A stretch of DNA of 64,000 nucleotides from Pseudoxanthomonas suwonensis (GTDB lineage Bacteria; Pseudomonadota; Gammaproteobacteria; Xanthomonadales; Xanthomonadaceae): NCBI GenBank assembly GCA_003240695.1, contig QFNC01000004.1:1-64000 (forward strand). Direction: 5' to 3'. A model generated the notes under the pieces. It searched no databases, was not told the origin of the DNA, and worked only from the letters and a program-made list of their open reading frames with translations. A program made the translations under genes and the position numbers. Shown one piece after another: positions 9,004-18,712 of the stretch; within the stretch, counting starts at the first letter, position 1, and each line of letters starts with the position of its first letter.

Positions 9004-10014
9004 ATGCGCCATTTCCTCAACACCCAGGATTGCACCCGTGCCGAACTGGACGATCTGCTGGCACTGGCTGCCCGCTACAAGCAGCAGCGGCTGGGCGATG
9101 CGCTGAAGGGACGCAGCATCGCGCTGGTGTTCTTCAACCCGTCGCTGCGCACGCGCACCAGTTTCGAACTGGGCGCGTTCCAGCTGGGCGGACATGCCGT
9201 GGTGCTGCAGCCGGGCAAGGATGCTTGGCCGATCGCCTTCGACACCGGAGCGGTGATGGACGGCGAGGCCGAGGAGCACATCGCCGAAGTGGCGCGCGTG
9301 CTGGGCCGCTACGTGGACATGATCGGCGTGCGCGCATTCCCGAAGTTCTTGGACTGGCAGCACGACCGCCAGGACCAGGTGCTGAACGGCTTCGCGCGGC
9401 ATGCGGGCGTGCCGGTCATCAACATGGAAACCATCACCCATCCCTGCCAGGAGCTGGCCCACGCGCTGGCGCTGCGCGAGCACTTCGGCAGCGATGACCT
9501 GCGCGGCCGCAAGTACGTGCTGACCTGGACCTGGCATCCGAAGCCGCTGAACACGGCCGTGGCCAATTCGGCATTGACCATCGCCACCCGCCTGGGCATG
9601 GACGTGACCCTGCTGTGCCCGACTCCCGATTATCTGCTGGACGAGCGCTATCTGCAGTGGGCGCGGCAGAACGTGGCCGAATCCGGTGGCGCGCTGCACA
9701 TCAGCCACGACATCGAACAGGCCTATCGCGGTGCGGACGTGGTGTATGCGAAAAGCTGGGGCGCGCTGCCGCATTTCGGCAACTGGGAGCCGGAAATCGC
9801 CCAGCGCCAGCACTACCGGCATTTCATCGTCGACGAAGCGAAGATGGCACTGACCAACGATGCGGTGTTTTCGCACTGCCTGCCGCTGCGCCGCAACGTG
9901 AAGGCCACCGATGCGGTGATGGATTCGCCGCGCTGCATCGCCATCGACGAAGCCGAGAACCGCCTGCACGTGCAGAAAGCGGTGATGGCCACGCTGGCGA
10001 GCGCTGCCGGCTGA
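9004..10014 (+). CDS. argF': N-acetylornithine carbamoyltransferase
   Basis: A 336-residue transcarbamylase. It resembles the Xanthomonas-type acetylornithine enzyme (AOTCase), which makes N-acetylcitrulline from N-acetylornithine and carbamoyl phosphate, rather than a classical ArgF. The carbamoyl-phosphate motif reads FFNPSLRTRTSFELG; HPCQELAHAL, the WTWHPKPLNTA segment and the HCLPLRRNVKATDAV loop are present. Context agrees: the operon also holds the acetylcitrulline deacetylase. It begins the arginine cluster; the 140 bp upstream show no promoter or ArgR box I can defend. Confidence 0.92.
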   Translation: MRHFLNTQDCTRAELDDLLALAARYKQQRLGDALKGRSIALVFFNPSLRTRTSFELGAFQLGGHAVVLQPGKDAWPIAFDTGAVMDGEAEEHIAEVARVLGRYVDMIGVRAFPKFLDWQHDRQDQVLNGFARHAGVPVINMETITHPCQELAHALALREHFGSDDLRGRKYVLTWTWHPKPLNTAVANSALTIATRLGMDVTLLCPTPDYLLDERYLQWARQNVAESGGALHISHDIEQAYRGADVVYAKSWGALPHFGNWEPEIAQRQHYRHFIVDEAKMALTNDAVFSHCLPLRRNVKATDAVMDSPRCIAIDEAENRLHVQKAVMATLASAAG

Positions 10015-10067
10015 TCAGCGCCACTTCCTGTCCCTATTGACCCTACTGCCGACGGCGGAGATTCTCG

Positions 10068-11297
10068 ATGACGTCCACACCCACTTCCGCAGCCGATCCG
10101 CAGGCCGTCGTGCTGGCGTTTTCCGGCGGCCTGGACACCAGTTTCTGCGTGCCGTACTTGCGCGAGCAGGGCTGGGCCGTGCATACCGTATTCGTGGATA
10201 CCGGCGGCGTGGATGCCGAGGAGCGCCGTTTCATCGAGACCCGCGCCGCCGAACTGGGCGTGGCGTCGCATGTCACCGTGGATGGCAGCGGCGCGCTGTG
10301 GGACGGTTTCGTGAAACCGTTCGTATGGGCGGGCGAAGGGTATCAGGGGCAATATCCGCTGCTGGTGTCCGACCGCTACCTGATCGTGGATGCCACCCTG
10401 GCGCGTGCGCGCGAATTGGGCACCCGGGTCATCGCCCACGGCTGCACCGGCATGGGCAACGATCAGGTGCGCTTCGACCTGGCGGTGAAGGCCAGCGGCG
10501 ATTACCGCATCATCGCCCCGATCCGCGAAATCCAGAAAGCCCATCGCCATACCCGTGCCTACGAACAGGCCTATCTGGAAGAGCGCGGTTTCGGCGTTCG
10601 GGCCAAGCAGAAGGCCTACACCATGAACGAAAATCTGCTGGGCGTGACCCTGTCCGGTGGCGAAATCGATGCCTGGCAGGCTCCCGGTGCCGGTGCGCGT
10701 GGCTGGTGCGCGCCGCGCGAGGACTGGCCTGCCGAATCGTTGCGGGTCCGCATCCGTTTCGAGCAGGGCGAAGCGGTGGCGCTGGATGGCGAGCGCATCG
10801 CCGGGCCGGCCATTCTGGCCCGTTTGAACACGCTGTTTGCTGCCTACGGCGTGGGCCGCGGCCTGTACACCGGCGATACCACCATCGGACTGAAAGGGCG
10901 CATCGTGTACGAAGCGCCGGGCCTGACCGCATTGCTGGCCGCGCATCGTGCGCTGGAGGAAGCCGTGCTGACCAAGCCGCAGAACCGTTTCAAGCCCGAG
11001 GTGGCGCGCAAATGGGTGGAACTGGTGTACGAAGGCTTCTACCACGACCCGCTGAAAACCGACCTGGAAGCCTTTCTCGCGTCCACGCAAAAACACGTGA
11101 ATGGCGATGTGCTGCTGGAAACCCGTGGCGCGCGCGTGGATGCGGTGCAGGTGCAATCGCCGCACATCCTGGCCAGCAGCGGTGCGACGTATGCGCAGTC
11201 CGCCGACTGGGGCGTGGAAGAAGCCGAGGGTTTCATCAAGCTGTACGGCATGAGCAGCACGCTGTGGGCCACCGTGAATGCCGGCCGCGATGATTGA
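10068..11297 (+). CDS. argG: Argininosuccinate synthase
   Basis: A 409-residue ATP-dependent ligase joining citrulline and aspartate. The P-loop-like PP motif AFSGGLDTSFCV is near residue 18, followed by HGCTGMGNDQVRFD, the MNENLLG segment and GLYTGDTTIGLKGR. Second gene of the arginine operon, 53 bp after argF' and overlapping argE' by eight bases. Confidence 0.94.
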   Translation: MTSTPTSAADPQAVVLAFSGGLDTSFCVPYLREQGWAVHTVFVDTGGVDAEERRFIETRAAELGVASHVTVDGSGALWDGFVKPFVWAGEGYQGQYPLLVSDRYLIVDATLARARELGTRVIAHGCTGMGNDQVRFDLAVKASGDYRIIAPIREIQKAHRHTRAYEQAYLEERGFGVRAKQKAYTMNENLLGVTLSGGEIDAWQAPGAGARGWCAPREDWPAESLRVRIRFEQGEAVALDGERIAGPAILARLNTLFAAYGVGRGLYTGDTTIGLKGRIVYEAPGLTALLAAHRALEEAVLTKPQNRFKPEVARKWVELVYEGFYHDPLKTDLEAFLASTQKHVNGDVLLETRGARVDAVQVQSPHILASSGATYAQSADWGVEEAEGFIKLYGMSSTLWATVNAGRDD

Positions 11298-12381
11298 CGC
11301 ATCGTTGCAGACGATCCTGCAGCATCTCGAGCAGCTGGTCGCCTTCGATACCCGCAATCCGCCGCGTGCCATCGACTGCGAGGGCATTTTCGGTTATCTG
11401 CGTGCACAGCTGCCCGGGTTCCGCTGCGACATCACCGATCACGGTGCCGGCGCGGTGTCGTTGCTCGCGGTGCGTGGTGCACCGGCGACGGTCTTCAACG
11501 TGCACGTGGATACCGTGCCAGATGCGCCGGGCTGGAGCGGCGATCCGCATCGATTGCGGATCGGCGCCGACCGCGCGACCGGATTGGGGGCCTGCGACAT
11601 CAAGGGTGCCGCCGCCGGATTGCTGACCGCCGCCGCAGCCAGCGATGCCGACATGGCGCTGCTGTTCAGCAGCGACGAGGAAGCCAACGATGCCCGCTGC
11701 ATCGCCGGATTCCTGGCGACGGACCACGGTTTCCGCAATGCACTGGTGGCCGAACCCACCGCTTGCCGCGCGGTGCTGGCACATCGTGGCCTGGAATCGG
11801 CACAGGTGACATTCCATGGCCGTGCCGGACATGCCTCCGCGGCCGATGCGAAACAGGCCAGTGCCGTGCATCAGGCGATGCGCTGGGGCAGTGCAGCACT
11901 GGATGCGGTGGACCGCTGGGACCATGCCCGCTTCGATACGCTGTCGGGGCTGCGTTTCAACATCGGTCGCATCGATGGCGGCATCAAAGGCAATGTCATC
12001 GCCCCGCAGGCCGATGCCCGTTTCAATTTCCGTCCGCTGCCGGGGCAGGATCCGGCCGAACTGCATGCCGCGTTTCGCGCGGAATTGCCGAGCACCGCGC
12101 AGTACATATCGCTGTTCGGCGGGCCGGCGCTGCCCGATGGCGGAGCGCAGGCGGCATCGCGTCATGCCGCCGCACGGCGACTGGCCGAGGATTGGCAGCT
12201 GCCGGTCGGCGATGCGGTGGATTTCTGGACCGAGGCGGCATTGTTCTCGCGTGCGGGACTGGCCGCCGTGGTGTATGGTCCCGGCGACATCGCCCAGGCC
12301 CACACTGTCGACGAGTGGGTGGCGCTGGACCAATTGCAGCACTACACCGATTCCATCCTTCGCATGCTGGCCACCCCATGA
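11290..12381 (+). CDS. argE': N-acetylcitrulline / acetylornithine deacetylase (M20 family)
   Basis: A 363-residue M20 zinc peptidase-like deacetylase. Motifs are VHVDTVPD (metal His and Asp), GACDIKGA, and FSSDEEAND with the catalytic Glu; a dimerisation lid with FHGRAGHASA follows. In Xanthomonas campestris the equivalent enzyme removes acetate from N-acetylcitrulline, giving citrulline for ArgG; the AOTCase gene in the same operon makes that the likely substrate here. Start ATG 11290 overlaps the argG stop; four codons upstream is an alternative. Ends in ATGA overlap with argB/A. Confidence 0.88.
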   Translation: MIDASLQTILQHLEQLVAFDTRNPPRAIDCEGIFGYLRAQLPGFRCDITDHGAGAVSLLAVRGAPATVFNVHVDTVPDAPGWSGDPHRLRIGADRATGLGACDIKGAAAGLLTAAAASDADMALLFSSDEEANDARCIAGFLATDHGFRNALVAEPTACRAVLAHRGLESAQVTFHGRAGHASAADAKQASAVHQAMRWGSAALDAVDRWDHARFDTLSGLRFNIGRIDGGIKGNVIAPQADARFNFRPLPGQDPAELHAAFRAELPSTAQYISLFGGPALPDGGAQAASRHAAARRLAEDWQLPVGDAVDFWTEAALFSRAGLAAVVYGPGDIAQAHTVDEWVALDQLQHYTDSILRMLATP

Positions 12382-13724
12382 CGCCTTCCGCCTATCCCGA
12401 AGCCGTGCACGATCCGCAGACCCGGCTGACCATCCTGCGGCTGCTGTCGTCGATGTCCGGTGCGAAGGAGATCGCGCAGTACCTCAAGCGGTTTTCGCAG
12501 CTGGATGCCGCGCGCTTCGCGTTGGTGAAGGTGGGCGGCGCGGTGCTGCGCGACGACCTGGATGCGCTGACCTCGTCGCTGGCGTTCCTGCAGGACGTTG
12601 GGTTGACTCCGATCGTGCTGCACGGTGCCGGTCCGCAGCTGGATGCCGAACTGGCCAATGCCGGCATCGAAAAACAGACCGTCGACGGCCTGCGCGTGAC
12701 CTCCGAGGCGGCACTGGCGATCGTGCGCAAGGTGTTCCATGCGCAGAACATGCGGCTGGTGCAGGCGCTGCAATCGGCCGATGCGCGTGCTACCTCGATC
12801 GTGTCTGGCGTGTTCGAGGCCGATTATCTCGATCGGCAGCGGCTGGGCCTGGTCGGCCAGGTCACCCGCATCGACCTGGACCCGGTTCAGGTCAGCCTGG
12901 ATGCCGGTTCCATTCCGGTCATCGCCAGCCTGGGCGAAACCGTGGGCGGGCAGATTCTCAACATCAATGCCGACCATGGGGCGCGGCATCTGGTAGAGGC
13001 GCTGCAGCCGTACAAGATCGTGTTCCTCACCGGCACCGGCGGATTATTGGACGATGCCGGCGAGGTGATCGATTCCATCAACCTGTCCAGCGAATATGCC
13101 GGGCTGATGCAGCAGGCGTGGGTGCACGGCGGCATGCGCCTGAAACTGGAGCAGATCAAGGACCTGCTGGACCGCTTGCCGCCGTCGTCGTCGGTGTCGA
13201 TCACCCGACCGTCGGAGCTGGCCCGCGAGCTGTTCACACACACCGGCTCGGGCACGCTGGTGCGGCGTGGCGAACGCATCCTGTCGTTCACAGACTGGGA
13301 CGCGCTGGATCGGCACCGCCTGCGCAGCCTGATCGAATCGGCATTCGCTCGCACGCTGGTGGATGACTATTTTCGCGACACGCCGTTGCTGCGCGCCTAC
13401 GTCAGCGAAAACTATCGCGCCGCAGTCATCTTGACCGGCGATGCACAGCTGCCGTATCTGGACAAGTTCGCGGTGCTGGACGATGCCCAGGGCGAAGGCA
13501 TCGGCCGCGCCATCTGGCAGGCCATGCGGGCCGACACGCCACGGCTGTTCTGGCGTTCGCGCCACGACAATCCCGTCAATGCCTTCTACTTCGCCGAATC
13601 CGATGGCTGCAGCCGCGCCGGCGCGTGGCGGGTGTTCTGGTGCGGGCTGGACGATTTCGCCGTGATCGAACGCTGCGTGCAGCAGTGCGGCAGCCGCCCC
13701 CCGACCTTGCTGGGAGCAGCGTGA
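12378..13724 (+). CDS. argB: Bifunctional N-acetylglutamate kinase / N-acetylglutamate synthase
   Basis: A 448-residue fusion. Residues about 35-285 are an amino-acid kinase domain (FALVKVGGAVL, VLHGAGPQLD, TGTGGLLDD, then the HGGMRLKLEQIK segment). Residues about 295-448 are an acetyltransferase (DUF619-type GNAT) domain with the DDAQGEGIGRAIW acetyl-CoA loop. It thus covers both the first (NAGS) and second (NAGK) steps of arginine synthesis; this architecture is known from Xanthomonadales and resembles mitochondrial enzymes. The N-terminal helix SSMSGAKEIAQYLKRF is typical of arginine-regulated NAGK. The ATG overlaps the argE' stop. Confidence 0.93.
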   Translation: MTPSAYPEAVHDPQTRLTILRLLSSMSGAKEIAQYLKRFSQLDAARFALVKVGGAVLRDDLDALTSSLAFLQDVGLTPIVLHGAGPQLDAELANAGIEKQTVDGLRVTSEAALAIVRKVFHAQNMRLVQALQSADARATSIVSGVFEADYLDRQRLGLVGQVTRIDLDPVQVSLDAGSIPVIASLGETVGGQILNINADHGARHLVEALQPYKIVFLTGTGGLLDDAGEVIDSINLSSEYAGLMQQAWVHGGMRLKLEQIKDLLDRLPPSSSVSITRPSELARELFTHTGSGTLVRRGERILSFTDWDALDRHRLRSLIESAFARTLVDDYFRDTPLLRAYVSENYRAAVILTGDAQLPYLDKFAVLDDAQGEGIGRAIWQAMRADTPRLFWRSRHDNPVNAFYFAESDGCSRAGAWRVFWCGLDDFAVIERCVQQCGSRPPTLLGAA

Positions 13725-14323
13725 TGACGATGGCCGCTTGGACCACGGTGCCTGCGCTTGTCGGGGTGCATGTGCGTCTCGAACCGCTGCAGGCGGAACA
13801 TGGCACGGCCCTGCAGGTCGCCGTGCGTGATGGGGAATTATGGCGCTGCTGGTATGGCACGGTGCCGGATCCCGAAGCGATGGACGGCTACATCGAGACC
13901 GCATTGCAGATGCAGCAGCGCGGCACCGCGCTGCCGTTCGTGGTGCGCGGTGCGCAGGGCGCCATCGTCGGCACCACCCGTTTCTACGACATCGCCCGCG
14001 ACGTGCCGCGCCTGAACATCGGCTACACCTGGTATGCCCGGCGTGCGCAACGCACCGGCATCAATACCGAGGCGAAGCTGTTGCTGCTGGGGCATGCATT
14101 CGACACGCTGGGTTGCATCGCGGTCGGCTTCAAGACCAGCTGGTTCAACCAGCCCTCGCGCACGGCGCTGGCGCGGCTGGGCGCGAAACAGGACGGGGTG
14201 ATGCGCCATCACCTGCGACACCGCGACGGCAGCATCCGCGACACGGTGCTGTTCTCGATTCTGGATGCCGAATGGCCGGCAGTGCGGCGGCATCTGCAGG
14301 CACGGCTGGAGGCCTACGCATGA
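13724..14323 (+). CDS. GNAT family N-acetyltransferase in the arginine operon
   Basis: A 199-residue GNAT of the RimJ/RimL (Acetyltransf_3) type: an LVGVHVRLEPLQAEH start, a GTTRFYDIARDVPRLNIGYTW beta pair and a Q-x-x-G/T-like loop (RAQRTGINTEAKLLLLGHAF), then WFNQPSRTALARLGAK. The stop of argB/A overlaps its ATG by one base and its own stop overlaps argC, so it is embedded in the operon. Members of the family acetylate protein N-termini or small amines. A role in arginine metabolism is possible but shown only by location. Confidence 0.85.
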   Translation: MTMAAWTTVPALVGVHVRLEPLQAEHGTALQVAVRDGELWRCWYGTVPDPEAMDGYIETALQMQQRGTALPFVVRGAQGAIVGTTRFYDIARDVPRLNIGYTWYARRAQRTGINTEAKLLLLGHAFDTLGCIAVGFKTSWFNQPSRTALARLGAKQDGVMRHHLRHRDGSIRDTVLFSILDAEWPAVRRHLQARLEAYA

Positions 14324-15282
14324 ACCCGATTCGCGTCGGCATCATCGGCGCAAGGGGTTACGTGGGCGATGAACTGACCCGTCTGCTGGCCGCGCATCCC
14401 GATGCGGAACTGGCCTGTGTGTGCTCGCGCGAACGCGACGGCCAGCGGTTGGCCGACCATCATCCCGATTATTCCGGCGAGCTGCGCTACAGCGCGTCGG
14501 AACCGCAACTCGTGGCCGACGCCACGCTGGACGCGGTGCTGCTGGCGATGCCCAACGGCACAGCCGGCGCATTCTTGCACGCGATCGATGCGAGCGGGCA
14601 GAATCCGGTCATCATCGACTTGTCGGCCGATTATCGGTTCGACGCGGATTGGCATTATGGCTTGCCGGAACTCACCCGCGACCGAATGCAGGGTCGGCGA
14701 CGCATCAGCAATCCGGGTTGTTATGCCACCGCCATGCAGCTGGCCATCACACCGTTGCTGCCGCTGCTGGACGGGCCGGCAACCTGTTTCGGCGTGTCCG
14801 GCTACTCCGGTGCCGGCACCACCCCGTCGGATCGCAACAATCCCGAGTCGCTGCGCGACAACCTGATGCCGTACGCGCTGACCGGGCATGTGCACGAGCG
14901 CGAGGTGAGCGCGCAGCTGCGGCATCCGGTGCAGTTCATGCCGCATGTGGCCGCGCATTTCCGCGGACTCAGCATCACCGCCAGCCTGCCGTTGCGCGAT
15001 GCCAGCGATGCCGAGACGCTGCTGCAGCGCTATGCCGATCGTTACGCCCACGAACCGCTGGTGCAGGTGCAGCGCGATGCGCCGTGGATCAGCCACATCG
15101 CCGGCCGGCATGGTGCGGCCATCGGCGGCGTGCACGTGACGGCCGATGGCCGCCGCGCGGTGGTGGTGAGCGTGCTGGACAATCTGCTGAAAGGCGCGGC
15201 CACGCAGGCCGTGCAGAACCTGAATCTGGCGTTCGGCCTGGACGAGTGGACCGGCATCGCCATGGAGTCCACCGATGACTGA
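14320..15282 (+). CDS. argC: N-acetyl-gamma-glutamyl-phosphate reductase
   Basis: A 320-residue NADPH-dependent reductase for the third step of arginine synthesis. It has the Rossmann motif VGIIGARGYVGDELTRLL, the catalytic cysteine in SNPGCYATAMQLAITPLLP, SGYSGAGTTPSDRNN and a C-terminal HVTADGRRAVVVSVLDNLLKGAATQAVQNLN segment. The ATG overlaps the GNAT stop, and its end overlaps argH by eight bases. Confidence 0.93.
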   Translation: MNPIRVGIIGARGYVGDELTRLLAAHPDAELACVCSRERDGQRLADHHPDYSGELRYSASEPQLVADATLDAVLLAMPNGTAGAFLHAIDASGQNPVIIDLSADYRFDADWHYGLPELTRDRMQGRRRISNPGCYATAMQLAITPLLPLLDGPATCFGVSGYSGAGTTPSDRNNPESLRDNLMPYALTGHVHEREVSAQLRHPVQFMPHVAAHFRGLSITASLPLRDASDAETLLQRYADRYAHEPLVQVQRDAPWISHIAGRHGAAIGGVHVTADGRRAVVVSVLDNLLKGAATQAVQNLNLAFGLDEWTGIAMESTDD

Positions 15283-16624
15283 GTTGCTGTGGCAGAAACC
15301 CGGGGTGAAGGTCGACGCGCAGATCCAGGCCTTCCTGGCCGGCGACGATGTGCTGCTCGATCGCGAGATCTTCCTGCACGACATCTTCGCCAGTCGCATC
15401 CATGCCCAGGGGCTGGAGCGGATCGGCATCCTGGATGCCGACGAACTGGCCGCGATCCAGCAGCAGCTGGATGCATTGGCAGGCGAATTCGCCGAAGGCC
15501 GCTTCGTGCTGGATGCCCGTTTCGAGGACGGCCACTCCGCGATCGAGGCCTGGCTGACCGAACATCTCGGCGACACCGGCCGCAAGATCCACACCGGCCG
15601 CAGCCGCAACGACCAGGTGCTGGTGGCGACCCGCCTGTGGCTGAAGGACCAGCTGCTGCATCTGCATCGGCTGTGCCGCGAGGTCGCCGACGTGGCCCTG
15701 CAACGGGCGCAGCGCGAAGGCGATGTGCCGATGCCCGGTTACACGCATCTGCAGCGCGCGGTGGTGTCGTCGCTGGGCATGTGGTGGAGCTGCTGGGCCG
15801 AGGCCTTCGTGGACAACGCCGTGCGTGCCGCCGATGCCCGTCGCTGGCTTGATGCGAATCCGTTGGGCACCGCGGCCGGGTATGGCGTGAATCTGCCGCT
15901 GGATCGCGACCACGTCACCGAGTCGCTCGGTTTCGCGCGCATGCAAGTCTCACCGGTGTACGCGCAGCTGTCGCGCGGCAAGTTCGAACTGGCCGCACTG
16001 GATGCGTTGGCCAGCGCCACACTGGACCTGCGCCGGCTGGCCTGGGATCTCAGCCTGTTCACCACTGCCGAATTCGGTTTCCTGCGGCTGCCATCGGAAT
16101 ACACCACCGGCAGTTCCCTGATGCCGCACAAGCGCAATCCCGACGTGATCGAACTGCTCCGTGCCACCCATGCCAGCGTGGCTGCAGCCCGCACCGAAGT
16201 GGAGCAGCTGCTGTCGCTGCCATCCGGTTACCATCGCGATCTGCAACCGGGCAAGGGTGCCGTGGTACACGGCTTCGGCAAGGGGCTGCAGGCATTGGCG
16301 CTGCTGCCGGACCTGCTGCGCAATCTGTCGTGGAATGCGGATGCGATGCAGGCCACGCTGGAGCCATCGCTGTACGCCACCGATCTGGCCTTGGAGCTTG
16401 CGCGGCAGGGTATGCCATTCCGCGAGGCCTACCGGCAGGCCGCCGATCCCGAACGCTGGCAGCCGGGCGATCCGGCAACCAGCCTGCAGGCACGCACGTC
16501 CCCCGGCGGCCACGCCGACCTTCGCCTGGAGGTGATCCGCGAGCGCTGGCAGGCCTGCAACCTGGAGACCGCTCCGCTGCCGATCGACATCGACGACATC
16601 TCCGAGACAGACGCTCTGGATTGA
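15275..16624 (+). CDS. argH: Argininosuccinate lyase
   Basis: A 449-residue fumarase/ASL superfamily enzyme that releases arginine and fumarate. Motifs: HTGRSRNDQVLVATRLW, GYTHLQRAVVSSLG and the family signature GSSLMPHKRNPDVIEL. Last gene of the arginine run; it faces the DUF1615 gene across a 33-bp gap with no obvious terminator. Confidence 0.94.
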   Translation: MTELLWQKPGVKVDAQIQAFLAGDDVLLDREIFLHDIFASRIHAQGLERIGILDADELAAIQQQLDALAGEFAEGRFVLDARFEDGHSAIEAWLTEHLGDTGRKIHTGRSRNDQVLVATRLWLKDQLLHLHRLCREVADVALQRAQREGDVPMPGYTHLQRAVVSSLGMWWSCWAEAFVDNAVRAADARRWLDANPLGTAAGYGVNLPLDRDHVTESLGFARMQVSPVYAQLSRGKFELAALDALASATLDLRRLAWDLSLFTTAEFGFLRLPSEYTTGSSLMPHKRNPDVIELLRATHASVAAARTEVEQLLSLPSGYHRDLQPGKGAVVHGFGKGLQALALLPDLLRNLSWNADAMQATLEPSLYATDLALELARQGMPFREAYRQAADPERWQPGDPATSLQARTSPGGHADLRLEVIRERWQACNLETAPLPIDIDDISETDALD

Positions 16625-16657
16625 TGCCGCTTGGCCAGCTCGTGACCGGAGTGCCGA

Positions 16658-17779
16658 TCAGTAACGGATCGGCTCACTGCCCAGGCAGCGGCGATAGCGC
16701 TGGTCCACGCGGGTGGCGAACCATTCGGTGGTCAGCTTGCGGGTGAACTTGGGGCTGTGCAGATCGATGGCGGGCACCACCGCGCGCGGCAGCGGCTTGC
16801 CGGCCGCTGCTTCGCCCAGCCGGAACACGGCCTGGTACAGCGACGACTGTTCGAAATCGTGCTGGCCACCGCGTTCCAGCTGCTCGCGGATGCGTTGTGG
16901 CGACAGACCCAGCGGACCGGCGAGGGTGCGCACCGCGTTCTCCGTCTTGCCGACGTTGCCACCGCCGGCCAGCACCAGATCGCCGTCCAGGGCCAGCGGA
17001 ATGCCGGTGGCTGCGGTCACCGCGGCCTGGAACGCGGCGTTGCGGCTCGCATAGTGGCCGGCGTTGAAATCGGCAAACCGGTACAGCATGCGGTCGTACG
17101 ACACCGGATAGTCCAGCAGATGGGCGATGCCGAAATACATGCCGCCGCGACGCGAAAACACTTCGTCGCGGATCGAGCCGGCCGCCGGGTAGGGATAGGT
17201 CCGTTGCCGCGCATGCCGCTGCGACCAGGCGATGGACACCTGCATCGGCCCGCCGGTCTGCACCGGGTTGTCATCGGCGAACAGGCGCTTGCCCAGCGGT
17301 ACGCCGGCGATGAATTCGTCGAACAGCCGGCTCACGTCGCGTTCGGTGCGCACCGCCTGCAGGCGCTGCTCGTAAGTGCGGCCATCGGGCGAACGCAGCT
17401 TCAGCGCCGCACCCACCACAAAGGCCGGAATGTGCCGTTCGCCGGCACGCCGCTCGATCTCGGTGCGCACGATGCGCGGCAGCCCCGGCACTTCCGGATC
17501 GCTCACCATGCCCGATTCCTGCTGCGTCACCGCGATCACCGCGCACAGACGCGAGGTGGTCGGTTGGATCTGCAGTGCGGCGAAGGCGCTCTGGATGTCG
17601 GCCGCCCAGCCGGCGCGGTCGGGCAGGCTGGCCGGGAGCATTCCGGCGATCTGTTCGCGGATCTGCTGCGGCGTGCGTTGCGGTGCGGACGGGCCGGGTG
17701 TGGCGCAGCCGATCAGCACCAGCAGCGCGATGCCACCGAGCCAGCGCAAACGGACGGGGGGCAATCGGGACATGGCCAT
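16658..17779 (-). CDS. DUF1615 lipoprotein
   Basis: A 373-residue lipoprotein: signal peptide with lipobox VLIGC (Cys25), then a domain I recognise as DUF1615. Recognisable segments include SRLCAVIAVTQQESGM, GPMQVSIAWSQRH, FSRRGGMYFGIAHLLDYP and FADFNAGHYASRNAAFQ. The QQES...GPMQV...FNAGHYASRN pattern is reminiscent of lytic transglycosylases, so action on murein is an inference. The start is taken at MAMSRLPP; the in-frame sequence further upstream is unlike protein. Single gene facing argH. Confidence 0.78.
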   Translation of the reverse strand: MAMSRLPPVRLRWLGGIALLVLIGCATPGPSAPQRTPQQIREQIAGMLPASLPDRAGWAADIQSAFAALQIQPTTSRLCAVIAVTQQESGMVSDPEVPGLPRIVRTEIERRAGERHIPAFVVGAALKLRSPDGRTYEQRLQAVRTERDVSRLFDEFIAGVPLGKRLFADDNPVQTGGPMQVSIAWSQRHARQRTYPYPAAGSIRDEVFSRRGGMYFGIAHLLDYPVSYDRMLYRFADFNAGHYASRNAAFQAAVTAATGIPLALDGDLVLAGGGNVGKTENAVRTLAGPLGLSPQRIREQLERGGQHDFEQSSLYQAVFRLGEAAAGKPLPRAVVPAIDLHSPKFTRKLTTEWFATRVDQRYRRCLGSEPIRY

Positions 17780-17852
17780 GCAGGCAGGGTGATGGAAGCG
17801 ACGTGGCGGAAACGACGGCGACAGCCTAAACCGATCCGATGCCATCCGGCCG

Positions 17853-18423
17853 ATGCTGGTGAATCCAGGCCATTCCGGGTTAAGGATGCGCCATCCCCCG
17901 ACAGAAGCACGGATCATGCTGTGGCTGGCGAACGGATTGGCCGCGTGGGTGAAACCGGTGGAAGGGCTTGTACAGCCTGCTGTCGCTGGCCTTCTTCGTG
18001 TTGATCGTCTGGGGCTTCGGCCAGGCACGCCAGCAGTCGGTGCTGCTGTGGCAGCCGCCGGTCGGTCTGCGGCATGTCGGTTCGGCGCTGCTGGCCGTGG
18101 CCTTCGTGCTGCTGGTGGCGACGTATGTGCCGCGCAACGGCATCCGTGCCCACGTGCAGCATTCCATGCTGCTGGGCACCATGGCCTGGTCGATCGCACA
18201 CCTGTTGCTGTCCGGCTGGCTGCACTCGATGGTGCTGTTCGGTGCGTTCCTGCTGTGGGCATTGGCGGATTTCGCCAGTGCCCGCGCTCGGCCCGCCGCT
18301 CCTGCCGCCAGCGCACCGCGGTCCCTGCCGGCGACCATCGCCACCATCCTGATCGGGCTGGCTGCCTGTGCGGCATTCGCACTGTGGCTGCACGTGCCCT
18401 TGATCGGTCGCGCACCGTTCTGA
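17853..18423 (+). pseudogene. NnrU-like membrane protein with damaged 5' end
   Basis: From 17959 onward the sequence reads WKGLYSLLSLAFFVLIVWGF, then GQARQQSVLLWQPP and several more membrane segments, matching NnrU-family proteins (about 190 residues, heme/NO-linked membrane proteins related to isoprenylcysteine methyltransferases). The preceding part of the family is present only as pieces in other frames: GHSGLRM at about 17868-17888 and GERIGRVGETG ending at about 17955, each offset by one base, with a stop in the main frame at 17950. The first membrane helix is not found. An intact shorter product from a TTG at 17968 cannot be excluded. I favour a degraded or miscalled gene. Confidence 0.5.
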
Positions 18424-18712
18424 ACGATGTCGGTCTGCCCCTTGCGTGCCGCGCCGAATCGTGCTGCAATCTGCCTACCAGCGACCGGGCATTGGATGCC
18501 ATCGCGGTGTCCCACGGGTTTTCTCCGAATCGGTACGCCTATTCTCCATGGATCAGTCGCATTCCCCTGTCGTGTCGCCTTCCGCGCTCGCGTCGAACCC
18601 GACGGATCCGGCGCCGTGCCGCGACATGACCGATGCGACGTTAACGCGCCTGCAGCCGCGCGCGGTATCCTCGGCATCCGCTTCGTTTCCAAATCCAAGG
18701 GGTGATGACCGC

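Noticed and set aside
18424..18712. Extended N-terminus or extra gene before the effector's partner
   Set aside because: The in-frame upstream codons give low-complexity sequence without a ribosome site, whereas AAGGGG precedes the GTG at 18713.
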